This document shows, piece by piece, positions 7,203 through 15,945 of a DNA stretch of 16,907 nucleotides (positions within the stretch are counted from its first letter, which is position 1; every line of letters begins with the position of its first letter). The notes beneath the pieces are model-generated. The model saw only the letters and a program-made list of their open reading frames with translations. It ran no database searches and was not told the origin of the DNA. A program made the translations under genes and the position numbers. The stretch lies in contig CAJMLO010000024.1 in assembly GCA_905214245.1 (NCBI GenBank), forward strand, positions 1 through 16,907, written 5' to 3'. This DNA comes from an uncultured bacterium. GTDB taxonomy: Bacteria; Bacillota; Clostridia; TANB77; CAG-508.

Positions 7203-7248
7203 CTATTTTAGCCAAAAAAGTTTTCCCCATTTTTTGACAAAGAATTTT

Positions 7249-7629
7249 TTATAAATTGACACCTATTATTCCTCCTATCATTCCAATTACAATTGCAACT
7301 ATAAGCATAATAATTGAAGTTATATTCATTGAAAATCCCATAAGTGCAATACTTGAAATTAAATATATTGTAATAATATATATCAATCCAACTAATCCAC
7401 CATTTACAATACCTCTTTTTTTTATTTTAAAACTACTAATCGAGCTTCCAATTAATATACTTATTCCTGTAATTGTAATTACAACCACTGACATAGTACT
7501 TTCTGGTATGTTTGTACTAGTAAGTAATATTGCATAAATAAATAACAATATAAGTGTAATTAAAATAGAAAATACACTACCTTTTATTATACGAATTATA
7601 TTTTTATCAGCCTTAACTTTAGCTTCCAT
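7249..7629 (-). CDS. TIGR04086-family small membrane protein
   Basis: A 126-residue protein that is almost all membrane. A short basic N-terminus is followed by four hydrophobic helices at about 14-36, 46-67, 73-96 and 103-126, with Gly-rich helix ends (GLVGLIY, GMIGGIIG). Size, topology and position close to secDF and the queA-tgt genes match the family annotated as TIGR04086 in clostridia, whose function is not known. The ribosome binding site GGGAGG is 8 nt from the ATG. It is separated from the upstream WG-repeat gene by a strong terminator, so it needs its own promoter in the 7630-7690 stretch, where I see only weak candidates. No convincing terminator follows, so read-through into the HD gene is possible. 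Confidence 0.75.
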   Translation of the reverse strand: MEAKVKADKNIIRIIKGSVFSILITLILLFIYAILLTSTNIPESTMSVVVITITGISILIGSSISSFKIKKRGIVNGGLVGLIYIITIYLISSIALMGFSMNITSIIMLIVAIVIGMIGGIIGVNL

Positions 7630-7691
7630 CTATCTTACCTCCCAGAATTTTGTATACAATATTTTTATGCATATAAAATAATATTAAGAAC

Positions 7692-7728
7692 AAAAAACAC
7701 CTTTTATAGTTTTATAAAAGATGTTTTT
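7692..7728 (-). terminator. Terminator of the ileS-queA-tgt operon
   Basis: On the minus strand AACATCTTTTATA pairs with TATAAAAGGTGTT around an AAAC loop (13 bp with one G-U pair) and is followed by TTTT. It lies just after the stop of the WG-repeat gene. Confidence 0.9.
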
Positions 7729-7740
7729 CTTTAATATAAT

Positions 7741-9216
7741 TTATTGTGCATTTTGTACAACTACTTTGTTTTGACTTTGTACTTCAACAGTATTTGTATT
7801 ACTTGCATCATTATTATTTTCAGCACTATTATTATTTGTAGCAGTTGGTTTCTTTCTTCCATTTTGTTGTAACCATTCAAGAACATCACGTCTTACTGTT
7901 GTTTGCTCATTTTTTATTTGTTCCATATAGTAAATATCTTGTCCAGATGTTCTTACAGAATATAAACTATCAAGTACACATCCAATAAGCTCTTCTCCTC
8001 TTGAATTTATAAGTCCATATTTTCTTGTACCTGTTTTGCTATTAATTTCTCCAACAACAATTGCTTCATAGTCTGGAATAACAAGTAAATTTTGATTGCT
8101 TGTTCCGTCTTTAGTACCAATTACACAGCCAATCTCGTCAAATTTATTTTCAACTATTTGCTTTCCAGTTTTATCATAGAATCCCCATTTTTTATCTCTA
8201 AGTACAGGAATACAATTATCAAATAATAAGTATTGATTTTTTATATTATTGCTTTCAAATTGTGTTGTATCAATTCCAATTTGGTCATATTCAAGGTAAA
8301 TTATAACATTACCATTTTGATTAATTACTCCATATTTATTGTTGTTTTTAACCATATATAAATTTAAATTTTTGTCAATTTGTTTTATCTCATCATATGA
8401 AGGTGAAATTTTTGTAACTCCTGTTGATGATAAAATTCCCATTTTTCCGTTATCAGTCTCAACAATAAATTCTCCTGTGCTTTCTACGAATTTAATGTTT
8501 CTATACTTGTTTCCAATTATCTCATTTCCATTAATATTTTTAACACCATAATTACCTGTTGGCTTTCCTTCTGCATTAAGAGTTCTAACTACAACCATTC
8601 CATATAAAATTGCTTTTTGATTACTAAAATCCGCATTGTTTTCGCTTAAATCTGTATCTGGAAATTGTTGACTATAATAGCTTACAAGATATGGAAGAGT
8701 ATAAATTATAAACTGTTTGTTGCTTGCATTATATGTTATTGAACTATTTGTTGCAGTTTGAACACCATCTAAGCTCATATATAGCTTATTATTTTGAATT
8801 TTAACAGGATTTTGCATTGTATAATATTCATTATCATTTGTTGATAATAATTTTTTATATAATTTATTTGAATTTAATGAATATGATGCTTCTTCATAAT
8901 CATTTTGAATATATCCTTTTGTTAAACCTTCTGATGTGTAATCACCATTATATCCTTTGTATCCAACAAGTTCAGCAAATTCTCTTATAGAAATATATAC
9001 TTCATCACCATCAAATAAAAATAATTCACTATCAAATTTTGATATATTTTTTGCATCAATTGTAAGTTTAATCATATTTTTTTGAACATTTTGTATTTGA
9101 TAAAGTACTACTCCTCCTATAGCAATCAATATTACAATAATTACCGAAATAATTATCATAATAATTTTAGCATTTTTACTTTTGTGCATTTGTTCTTCAT
9201 TTTCTAACAAATTCAT
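7741..9216 (-). CDS. Membrane-anchored WG-repeat protein
   Basis: A 491-residue protein with a cytoplasmic charged N-terminus, one transmembrane helix (about 17-39) and a large extracytoplasmic part. Residues about 50-165 resemble the copper-amine-oxidase N-terminal-like fold of clostridial surface proteins (FLFDGDEVYISIREFAELVG). From about 215 to 430 come five WG-type repeats, recognisable by the cores YGVKNINGN, MGILSSTG, YGVINQNGN, WGFYDKTGK and YGLINSRGE, each followed by a Tyr/Phe-D/x-x-I strand. The last ~35 residues are an Asn/Thr/Ser-rich linker-like tail with no sortase motif. The role is probably binding at the cell surface; the ligand is unknown. The GGGAGG ribosome binding site is 6 nt from the ATG, and the gene follows tgt after 15 nt as the last gene of the operon. 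In many clostridia a yajC gene follows tgt; none is seen here. Confidence 0.85.
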   Translation of the reverse strand: MNLLENEEQMHKSKNAKIIMIIISVIIVILIAIGGVVLYQIQNVQKNMIKLTIDAKNISKFDSELFLFDGDEVYISIREFAELVGYKGYNGDYTSEGLTKGYIQNDYEEASYSLNSNKLYKKLLSTNDNEYYTMQNPVKIQNNKLYMSLDGVQTATNSSITYNASNKQFIIYTLPYLVSYYSQQFPDTDLSENNADFSNQKAILYGMVVVRTLNAEGKPTGNYGVKNINGNEIIGNKYRNIKFVESTGEFIVETDNGKMGILSSTGVTKISPSYDEIKQIDKNLNLYMVKNNNKYGVINQNGNVIIYLEYDQIGIDTTQFESNNIKNQYLLFDNCIPVLRDKKWGFYDKTGKQIVENKFDEIGCVIGTKDGTSNQNLLVIPDYEAIVVGEINSKTGTRKYGLINSRGEELIGCVLDSLYSVRTSGQDIYYMEQIKNEQTTVRRDVLEWLQQNGRKKPTATNNNSAENNNDASNTNTVEVQSQNKVVVQNAQ

Positions 9217-9231
9217 ATAAAACCTCCCAAT

Positions 9232-10365
9232 TTATTCTTTTGTGTATCCGTACTTTTGATAAAATTCATTTTTAAATCCTATCAAGTTGTCATTCTCTAT
9301 TTCTATTCTAACTCTTTCCATCAATTTCGTCAAGAATCTTAGGTTATGAATTGAAAGTAATCTTACTCCTAATATTTCATTTGCTTTTACTAAATGCCTT
9401 ATATATGCTCTTGTATAATTTTTGCAAGTATAGCAATCGCACTCTGGATCAAGTGGTGTAAAGTCTCTTGCATAATTTGCATTTCTTACAACAACTTTTC
9501 CATTCCATGTCATTGCAGTTCCATTTCTTGCAATTCTTGTTGGAAGAACACAGTCGCACATATCAATTCCAGCAAGTGCTGCCTCTACCAAATAATCCGG
9601 AGTTCCAACTCCCATCAAATATCTTGGTTTATTCTCTGGCATTAGTGGTGCTGTATAATATAGCATTTTTAAGTATTCTTCTTTAGGCTCTCCAACACTT
9701 ATTCCACCAATTGCATATCCTGGGAAGTCAAGAGCTATTAAATCTTTTGCACTTTGCTCTCTTAGATCTTCATAAAATCCACCTTGAATAATTCCAAATA
9801 ATCCTTGCTTGTCCACTGTAGTATGAGCATCTTTGCATCTCTTAGCCCATCTTGTAGTTCTTTCCATCGATTGCTTTGTGTATTCATATGTAGAAGGATA
9901 TGGGCAACACTCATCAAATGCCATAATAATATCTGCACCAAGTGCTTCCTCTATTTCCATTACTTTTTCAGGTGTAAACATATGCTTACTTCCATCTAAA
10001 TGTGATTTAAATTCTACTCCATCTTCTGAAATTGTTCTTAAATCACTCAAGCTAAACACCTGAAATCCGCCACAATCTGTAAGTATAGGTCTATCCCATC
10101 TCATAAAATTGTGAAGTCCACCCGCTTCTTTTACAAGCTCATGTCCAGGTCGTAAATATAAATGATATGTATTTGATAAAATAATTTGTGCTCCTACTTC
10201 ATCTTTTAGCTCTTCAGGTGTAAGCGACTTAACTGTTGCTTGTGTTCCAACAGGCATAAATACTGGTGTTTGTATATCACCATGTGGAGTATGTACAACT
10301 CCTCTTCTTGCGCCTGAATTTTTGTCTTTATGTATTAGTTCATATGTAATTGCTGGTTTTGACAT
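9232..10365 (-). CDS. tgt: tRNA-guanine(34) transglycosylase
   Basis: Exchanges guanine-34 of GUN-anticodon tRNAs (Asp, Asn, His, Tyr) for the queuosine precursor preQ1 in the cytoplasm. Diagnostic elements in the 377 residues are TDCGGFQVFSLS (96-107), with D97 as an active-site acid, and FDECCPYP at 150-157. GGISVGEP follows at 220-227, and MCDCVLPTRIARNG carries the catalytic nucleophile D271. The zinc site is C309-x-C311-x2-C314 with H340. All expected residues are present and the length is normal. It lies 17 nt after queA, with GGAG 6 nt from the ATG, and the two enzymes act in succession. Position in the run predicts control by the ileS T-box. Confidence 0.97.
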   Translation of the reverse strand: MSKPAITYELIHKDKNSGARRGVVHTPHGDIQTPVFMPVGTQATVKSLTPEELKDEVGAQIILSNTYHLYLRPGHELVKEAGGLHNFMRWDRPILTDCGGFQVFSLSDLRTISEDGVEFKSHLDGSKHMFTPEKVMEIEEALGADIIMAFDECCPYPSTYEYTKQSMERTTRWAKRCKDAHTTVDKQGLFGIIQGGFYEDLREQSAKDLIALDFPGYAIGGISVGEPKEEYLKMLYYTAPLMPENKPRYLMGVGTPDYLVEAALAGIDMCDCVLPTRIARNGTAMTWNGKVVVRNANYARDFTPLDPECDCYTCKNYTRAYIRHLVKANEILGVRLLSIHNLRFLTKLMERVRIEIENDNLIGFKNEFYQKYGYTKE

Positions 10366-10382
10366 TTCTTTCTCCCTTCAAT

Positions 10383-11441
10383 TTATATAATTAACATAGC
10401 ATCTCCAAAACTAAAGAAATGGTATCTTTCTTTTACTGCTTCATTATATGCTCTCATAATAAAATCTCTATTTGCAAATGCAGAAACAAGCATTATAAGT
10501 GTAGATTCTGGAAGATGAAAATTTGTAATTAATCCATCTATACATTTGAATTTGTATCCTGGATAAATAAATATTCCTGTATCTCCTTCTACTGTGTGCA
10601 CAAGTCCTGTTTTTTCATCTGCAATACTTTCAAGCACTCTACATGAAGTTGTTCCTACTGCAATTATTCTTCCTCCATTTTGTTTTGCCATGTTAATCTT
10701 TTCTACATCTTCTTGTTTAATATAATAATGCTCTGTATGCATATGATGTTCTTCTATGTTTTCTACCTTTACAGGTCTAAATGTTCCAATTCCTACATGA
10801 AGTGTAACATTTGCAATTTCAATACCTTTTTTCTTTATTTCTTCTAATAGCTCATCTGTAAAGTGAAGGCCAGCTGTTGGTGCAGCTGCAGAGCCTTCAT
10901 ATTTTGCATATACAGTTTGATATCTATCATTTTCTTTTAAAGATTCATGAATATATGGTGGAAGTGGCATTAAACCAATTTGGTCCAAAATCTCATTAAA
11001 TATTCCTTCATATTCAAATCTAACTTTTCTATTTCCGCCTTCCATACTTCCAAGTATCTCTGCTTTTAAAAGACCATCTCCAAATGTAACCTTAGCTCCT
11101 TCTTTTAAACGTCTACCAGGCTTTACCATAACTTCCCAAATTTCTTCATTTTTATTTGAATCATTTATTCTTTTTCCTTCAAGTCTGTTCAATAGTAAAA
11201 ACTCTACTTGTATACCTGTTTCATCTTTAATTCCATATAATCTTGCTGGAATTACTTTTGTATTATTTCTTACCAAGCAGTCTCCAGGCTTTAGATAATC
11301 AATTACATCTTTAAAAATTTTATGCTCAATTGTTTCATCATTTTTGTGTAATACCATAAGTCTTGAAGCTGACCTATCTTTTATTGGTACTTGTGCTATT
11401 AATTCTTCTGGTAGTTCATAATTAAAATCTGATACTTTCAT
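10383..11441 (-). CDS. queA: S-adenosylmethionine:tRNA ribosyltransferase-isomerase
   Basis: Transfers and isomerises the ribosyl part of S-adenosylmethionine onto preQ1-modified tRNA, giving epoxyqueuosine. Family signatures are the start MKVSDFNYELPEELIAQ, RNNTKVIPARLYG (58-70), GSAAAPTAGLHFT (183-195), HVGIGTFRPV (215-224) and the end motif TNFHLPESTLIMLVSAF. The 352 residues are a little above the usual ~340, partly from a short charged insert (EGKRINDSNKNEE) near residues 88-100. AGGA lies 6 nt before the ATG. The upstream HExxH protein ends 12 nt away and tgt starts 17 nt downstream, so the genes are co-transcribed. The early queuosine genes (queC, queD, queE, queF) and queG are not in the window, so preQ1 must be made elsewhere or imported. 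Confidence 0.97.
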   Translation of the reverse strand: MKVSDFNYELPEELIAQVPIKDRSASRLMVLHKNDETIEHKIFKDVIDYLKPGDCLVRNNTKVIPARLYGIKDETGIQVEFLLLNRLEGKRINDSNKNEEIWEVMVKPGRRLKEGAKVTFGDGLLKAEILGSMEGGNRKVRFEYEGIFNEILDQIGLMPLPPYIHESLKENDRYQTVYAKYEGSAAAPTAGLHFTDELLEEIKKKGIEIANVTLHVGIGTFRPVKVENIEEHHMHTEHYYIKQEDVEKINMAKQNGGRIIAVGTTSCRVLESIADEKTGLVHTVEGDTGIFIYPGYKFKCIDGLITNFHLPESTLIMLVSAFANRDFIMRAYNEAVKERYHFFSFGDAMLII

Positions 11442-11453
11442 TACTAGTCCTTT

Positions 11454-12794
11454 CTATTTTTTGAATGCTTTTTTCATTCTATTTATTATACTAATTATTT
11501 CTTCTATAAAATTTTGTGGATCATCTAAGTAATTTAGTTCATATGAGTATTTAAAATTACTTTTTTGTACAGGTTTAGATGTATATATTGTTTGCGTTAA
11601 TCCAGCTCTTGTTCCATTTGTATTTGTAATTGCATTTTGCATATATGCTCCATACCATTTTTTTAACCCATCTGCTGAATCTTTTTGATATCCATATTTT
11701 TCGTAGTCATGCAAAGCTCCAATATTTGTGTTGCCATATTCTTTTTCATTTCTTTCTAAAGTGTGTAAAAATTCATGAATAAAAACTTCCTCAGGAAATG
11801 TATTTCTACTACTATATTTATATAAATAACTATTTGCCGAATCAGGAAGCCTAATATTAGAATATCCTATTCCATAATAATCCATAGAACCAAGGCCTAT
11901 CCAATCATGAACAAGTACATCATTTCCTTGATTTAAATCTCCAAATCTTGCCACAACGTAAATGTAATCATATTCTTTTTTCTTTAGATACGGATCTATC
12001 AAATCCTTTACATCTCCTGGATCTATATAATATTCATTTTCAGAATCATATGATATTTTAGTTAATGGTGTATCAATAACATAAGTATCATATGTCATTG
12101 TCATTTTACTTTGACTTAAATTTCTAAATGTATCTTGAGCTCTGCGTAAATTACTTTCCACATCATCCATATCCCCTGTAGAAACTTTAAGATTAAATTT
12201 CTTTTCTTGGTTATTTATATTAGCTGTAATATTCAAATTTTTGATTATAAAGCAAGCTACATTCCAATTATTATCTGAATCAAGTATTCCTTCTTCTATC
12301 TTAAAATCTGTAAACCATGCTTCTCCAATAGACATCTCATTATATCCACCAAGTCTAAAACCCAGTTCAATACTATCTCTATTTTTAGAATTAAACATAA
12401 ATGTAAGTTCTGTCCAATCTGAGGTTCCTGTAACACTTTTTGAACATTCCAAAGTATCTTTTATGGCAATTTGAGCTCCACCATAATATTGGTCATCTTT
12501 GTTCTTTACATTTTGTGTTTTTACCATACATGTAACTTTATATGGTTTATTAGGCTGTACATTTATCGTTTTGTAAAACATGGAATCATTGTATTCTTTA
12601 TTTTCAATTTTATAGCTTGATACTTTAGAATACTTTTCTTTATTGTCACGAGAAAAGGAAGTTTTCCCCTTTTCTCGTACACTTTTAGTAAAATCATTAA
12701 AATTATATTTTGAATAAATTATTGAGCCCACTACAATTGCAATTATAAGTATTATGATTGCAATTATATTTTTTGTTTTATTAGAACTTTGCAT
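11454..12794 (-). CDS. Membrane-anchored protein with beta-sandwich domain and HExxH metallopeptidase motif
   Basis: I do not recognise a named family. The 446-residue form has a short basic N-terminus, one transmembrane helix at about 9-27 and an outside-facing remainder. Residues about 60-170 alternate in a way typical of a carbohydrate-binding-like beta-sandwich (NVQPNKPYKVTCMVKTQNV; TSDWTELTFMFNS; IELGFRLGGYN; GEAWFTDFKI). The C-terminal half contains VFIHEFLHTLERN with H340-E341-x2-H344, a zinc-peptidase motif. H362 in GALHDYEKYGY is a possible third ligand. No metzincin-type third His is present in the usual place. A GTG nine codons upstream and an ATG three codons upstream are possible, but AAAGGAG sits too close to both; the ATG at 12794 is 10 nt away. 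The gene lies 48 nt after ileS and 12 nt before queA, inside the T-box operon. Peptidase activity and substrate are inferred, not shown. Confidence 0.7.
   Translation of the reverse strand: MQSSNKTKNIIAIIILIIAIVVGSIIYSKYNFNDFTKSVREKGKTSFSRDNKEKYSKVSSYKIENKEYNDSMFYKTINVQPNKPYKVTCMVKTQNVKNKDDQYYGGAQIAIKDTLECSKSVTGTSDWTELTFMFNSKNRDSIELGFRLGGYNEMSIGEAWFTDFKIEEGILDSDNNWNVACFIIKNLNITANINNQEKKFNLKVSTGDMDDVESNLRRAQDTFRNLSQSKMTMTYDTYVIDTPLTKISYDSENEYYIDPGDVKDLIDPYLKKKEYDYIYVVARFGDLNQGNDVLVHDWIGLGSMDYYGIGYSNIRLPDSANSYLYKYSSRNTFPEEVFIHEFLHTLERNEKEYGNTNIGALHDYEKYGYQKDSADGLKKWYGAYMQNAITNTNGTRAGLTQTIYTSKPVQKSNFKYSYELNYLDDPQNFIEEIISIINRMKKAFKK
12648..12678. repeat. 11-bp perfect inverted repeat inside the HExxH gene
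   Basis: ACGAGAAAAGG and CCTTTTCTCGT flank a 9-nt loop. The repeat lies about 115 nt into the coding sequence and encodes the basic juxtamembrane stretch REKGKTSFSRD. No T-tract follows on the minus strand. Confidence 0.8.
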
Positions 12795-12842
12795 AGCATA
12801 CATTCTCCTTTGTATTTTCACTATAACTTATTTAAAATCAGT

Positions 12843-15602
12843 CTATTTTAAAGCTTCACTACATCTATGGCAAATTGTTGGATTTTCTTTATCTTCTCCA
12901 ACAGTTGTAGAATACATCCAGCATCTTTCACATTTTTCGCCATGTGCTTGCTCAACTTTAATTCCAAGTTTTTCTTCATCTTTTCTTTCATTTTCTAAAA
13001 CTTCTAAATCAGAAATTATAAATACTGTTCTTAAAAGATCAATATTTTCTTTTAAGAAATTGTACTCATCATCATTTGCAAAAATTGTAACTTTTGCATT
13101 TAAAGAATGACCAATTGTTTTTTCTGCTCTAGCATTTTCAAGCTCTTTTGCAACTAAATCTTTAAGTTTTAATATCTTATCCCATTTTGCAGATAATTCT
13201 TCATTATTATACATATCATTTGCTTTTGGAAAATCTGTAAGCATTACACTTTCAACTTGTTCATCTGATTTATGTTTCATAGCTTTCCAAATTTCTTCTG
13301 CAGTAAAGCAAATCATTGGTGTTAATATTTTAACTAAAGCATCTAGAATTATATACATTGTTGTTTGAGCTGATCTTCTTTCTTTTGAATCTGGTTTAGA
13401 TGTATATAATCTATCTTTTATAATATCTAGATAGAAGTTACTCATATCTGATACGCAGAATTGATTTATATCATGATAACAATTGCTAAAGTTATAATTA
13501 TCATAATTATTTGTACAATCTTTAATTAATTTATTTAATCTTGTTAAAGCCCATTTATCAATTTCTTCTAAGTCTTTATATTCAACTGGCTCATCTGGAT
13601 TGTAATCTGATGTGTTTCCTAAAATATATCTTGCAGTATTTCTTATCTTTCTATATACTTCTGCTGATTGCTTTAAGATATCATCTGATAAGCTTACATC
13701 TCCAGTGTAGTCTGAAGAAAGTGCCCATAGTCTTAAAATATCTGCTCCAAATTTATTTGCTACATCACTTGGTGCAACACCATTTCCAAGACTCTTTGAC
13801 ATTTTTCTACCTTGTCCATCTGTAACAAATCCGTGTGTTAGAACTTGTTTATATGGTGCAATACCATTTGTTGCAACTGATGTTAATAGTGAAGATTGGA
13901 ACCAACCTCTGTATTGGTCATTTCCTTCCAAATACATATCTGCTGGATATGGCAATCCTCTTTCTACTAAAACACTTTGATGTGTTGAACCAGAATCAAA
14001 CCAAACATCCATTATGTCTTTTTCCTTTGTAAAATGTGTGCATCCGCATTTTTCACATTTTGCACCTTCTGGAAGTAATTCTTCTTCATTCTTTGCATAC
14101 CAAGCATTTGAGCCTTCTTTTGCAAATATATCTTGTATTTTCTTTATAGACTCATCTGTAACATATGGTGTTTTGCAATCATCACAATAGAAAATTGGAA
14201 GTGGAACTCCCCATGTACGTTGTCTTGAAATACACCAATCAGCTCTATCACGAATCATACTAGAAATTCTTTCTTCACCCCAAGCTGGGTACCATTTTAC
14301 ACCTTTGATTGCCTCTAGTGCTTTTGCTCTAAATCCTTCTACTGATGCAAACCATTGCTTTGTAGCTCTAAATATAACTGGCTTTTTACATCTCCAACAA
14401 TGTGGATATGAGTGTGAAATTTCTCTTGCTTTTAGTAAATATCCATTTTCATCAAGCCATTTTGTAATTTCTTTGTTAGATTTAGCATAGAACATTCCAG
14501 CAAATTGTCCTGCTCCTTCTGTTTGATGACCTTTTCCATCAACTGTAACTATAATGTCAAGTCCATTTTTTAGTCCTGCTAAATAGTCTTCTTTACCATA
14601 GCTTGGTGCAGTGTGTACAGCACCTGTACCTTCTGTAAGTTCTACATTTACAGTATCTTCACTACCCATTATAACTCTAGAGTCCCTATCTAAGAATGGA
14701 TGTCTGCAAAGTATGCCTTCAAGCTCTGATCCTTTAACCTGTTTTACTTCTTTATATTCTTCAATACCTGCTATTTTCATAACATTTTCAACTAAAGCTG
14801 TAGCAATTACTAATTTTTCTTTTCCAGTATCAACTATGCTGTAATCAAAATCTTTTCCAACTGTGATACCTGTATTTCCAGGAAGTGTCCATGGAGTAGT
14901 TGTCCAAATAACGATAAATGTATCTGTACCAAGAACTCCTTTTCCATCTCTTACAGGGAATTTTACATATATAGATGTAGAAGTTACATCCTTGTACTCA
15001 ATCTCTGCCTCAGCAAGTGCTGTTTCGCAATCAGTACACCAATATACTGGTTTTAATCCTTGATAAATGTATCCTTTTTTGTACATATCTCCAAAAACAC
15101 CAATTTGTCTTGCTTCCATTTTTGGATCAAATGTAATGTATGGATGTTCCCAATCGCCTAAAACTCCAAGTCTTTTAAATCCTGTTATTTGGTCATTTTT
15201 ATATGTATCTGTAAATCCTTTGCAAGTATCTCTAAATTCTGTTACAGGAATTTTTTCTCTATCAAGTCCAAGTTTTTCAATAGCTTTTTTCTCTGTTGGC
15301 ATTCCGTGTGTATCAAATCCAGGAATGTATGGGCTGTAAAAACCTTGCATTGATTTATATCTAACAATAGTGTCTTTTAAAATTTTATTAAGTGCGTGTC
15401 CCGCATGAATTTCTCCGTTAGCATATGGAGGACCATCATGTAAAATAAAAGTTTTATGTCCTTCATTCTTTTTAAGTATTTTTTCATACAAACCATTTTC
15501 AAAAATATCCTTTTGAATTGTAGGTTCTCTCTCTGGCAAACTTGCTCTCATTGGAAAGTCTGTCTTTGGCAAATTTAATGTCTTACCATAATCTTTTTCC
15601 AT
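12843..15602 (-). CDS. ileS: Isoleucine-tRNA ligase
   Basis: Charges tRNA-Ile with isoleucine and edits mischarged valine in the cytoplasm. The 919-residue class I enzyme shows the HIGH-type motif H66-A-G-H69 within PPYANGEIHAGHALNK, the CP1 editing domain (about 190-400, with WTTTPWTLPGNTG and GTGAVHTAPSYGKEDY), and the KMSKS loop at 600-604. The helical anticodon-binding domain spans about 640-830. The C-terminal zinc finger has C891, C894, C911 and C914 (CERCW and CHRC). All parts are present at the normal length for the bacterial zinc-containing form. AGGAGG lies 9 nt before the ATG. Expression is controlled by the T-box leader just upstream. It heads a run of closely spaced genes reaching to 7741. 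Confidence 0.98.
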   Translation of the reverse strand: MEKDYGKTLNLPKTDFPMRASLPEREPTIQKDIFENGLYEKILKKNEGHKTFILHDGPPYANGEIHAGHALNKILKDTIVRYKSMQGFYSPYIPGFDTHGMPTEKKAIEKLGLDREKIPVTEFRDTCKGFTDTYKNDQITGFKRLGVLGDWEHPYITFDPKMEARQIGVFGDMYKKGYIYQGLKPVYWCTDCETALAEAEIEYKDVTSTSIYVKFPVRDGKGVLGTDTFIVIWTTTPWTLPGNTGITVGKDFDYSIVDTGKEKLVIATALVENVMKIAGIEEYKEVKQVKGSELEGILCRHPFLDRDSRVIMGSEDTVNVELTEGTGAVHTAPSYGKEDYLAGLKNGLDIIVTVDGKGHQTEGAGQFAGMFYAKSNKEITKWLDENGYLLKAREISHSYPHCWRCKKPVIFRATKQWFASVEGFRAKALEAIKGVKWYPAWGEERISSMIRDRADWCISRQRTWGVPLPIFYCDDCKTPYVTDESIKKIQDIFAKEGSNAWYAKNEEELLPEGAKCEKCGCTHFTKEKDIMDVWFDSGSTHQSVLVERGLPYPADMYLEGNDQYRGWFQSSLLTSVATNGIAPYKQVLTHGFVTDGQGRKMSKSLGNGVAPSDVANKFGADILRLWALSSDYTGDVSLSDDILKQSAEVYRKIRNTARYILGNTSDYNPDEPVEYKDLEEIDKWALTRLNKLIKDCTNNYDNYNFSNCYHDINQFCVSDMSNFYLDIIKDRLYTSKPDSKERRSAQTTMYIILDALVKILTPMICFTAEEIWKAMKHKSDEQVESVMLTDFPKANDMYNNEELSAKWDKILKLKDLVAKELENARAEKTIGHSLNAKVTIFANDDEYNFLKENIDLLRTVFIISDLEVLENERKDEEKLGIKVEQAHGEKCERCWMYSTTVGEDKENPTICHRCSEALK

Positions 15603-15647
15603 TTTCTTTCTCCTCCTATTTTTTATTTAAACAATGATTTATCTTAA

Positions 15648-15693
15648 AGAAAAAAAGCTGCTTCATCCTTAAATTAGGACGAAAACAGCTTTT
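15648..15693 (-). terminator. T-box regulated terminator
   Basis: AAAAGCTG pairs with CAGCTTTT, and the stem continues through TTTCGTCCT with AGGATGAAG (including G-U pairs) around a short AT-rich loop. A T-tract follows at 15656-15650. It competes with the T-box antiterminator just upstream. Confidence 0.9.
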
Positions 15694-15910
15694 ACTTTTT
15701 TCCGTGGTACCACCTATATTAAAAACATATATATGTTTTTCACTCTAATCTTTTAACGCAAGAATACGATTTGACTTACTTTTATTTCAATCAAATAACT
15801 AAAAGGTGATAATAAATATACACTGTATCTGCTAAACTTTCACCTACATTAGCTCTCTATTAGATGTAATATATCTATCTTGTCCTTCATCATTGTTTTT
15901 CTATATCAAT
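15648..15910 (-). ncRNA. Isoleucine T-box riboswitch leader
   Basis: The leader of ileS. Conserved parts on the minus strand are the distal Stem I elements AGAGAGC and GGTGAAAG with the pairing GCTAA/TTAGC, and the 3' side of Stem I ending in ATC-ACC, where ATC at 15810-15808 is the best specifier (Ile codon). A perfect palindrome AAAAACATATATATGTTTTT at 15740-15721 serves as Stem III. The T-box AGGTGGTACCACGG lies at 15715-15702. The TGGT in the T-box can pair with the ACCA end of uncharged tRNA-Ile. Uncharged tRNA would stabilise the antiterminator and allow ileS transcription. The specifier codon fits the gene it precedes. The 5' end is set from the promoter -10 box. Confidence 0.93.
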
Positions 15911-15916
15911 GCTATA

Positions 15917-15945
15917 ATCATAGCACAACTTGCTACAAAATGCAA
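15917..15945 (-). promoter_or_regulatory. Sigma-A promoter of the ileS operon
   Basis: TTGCAT (15945-15940), a 17-bp spacer and TATGAT (15922-15917) form a good sigma-A promoter ahead of the T-box leader. The -35 box begins only 11 nt after the stop codon of the upstream gene. Confidence 0.8.

Noticed and set aside
7201..7245. Possible terminator CAAAAAA/TTTTTTG after the TIGR04086 gene
   Set aside because: Stem is almost only A-T with a large loop and no separate T-tract; not distinguishable from AT-rich background.
7138..7740. Search for a six-cysteine SCIFF peptide and yajC near secDF
   Set aside because: No short Cys-rich frame and no yajC-like frame seen in the gaps; only promoter and terminator signals are present.
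12754..13110. Plus-strand open frame of 118 codons across the end of ileS
   Set aside because: It lies antisense to the conserved zinc-finger region of ileS, has no family features, and is explained as a shadow frame. The same holds for the other plus-strand frames across pyk, secD, tgt and ileS.
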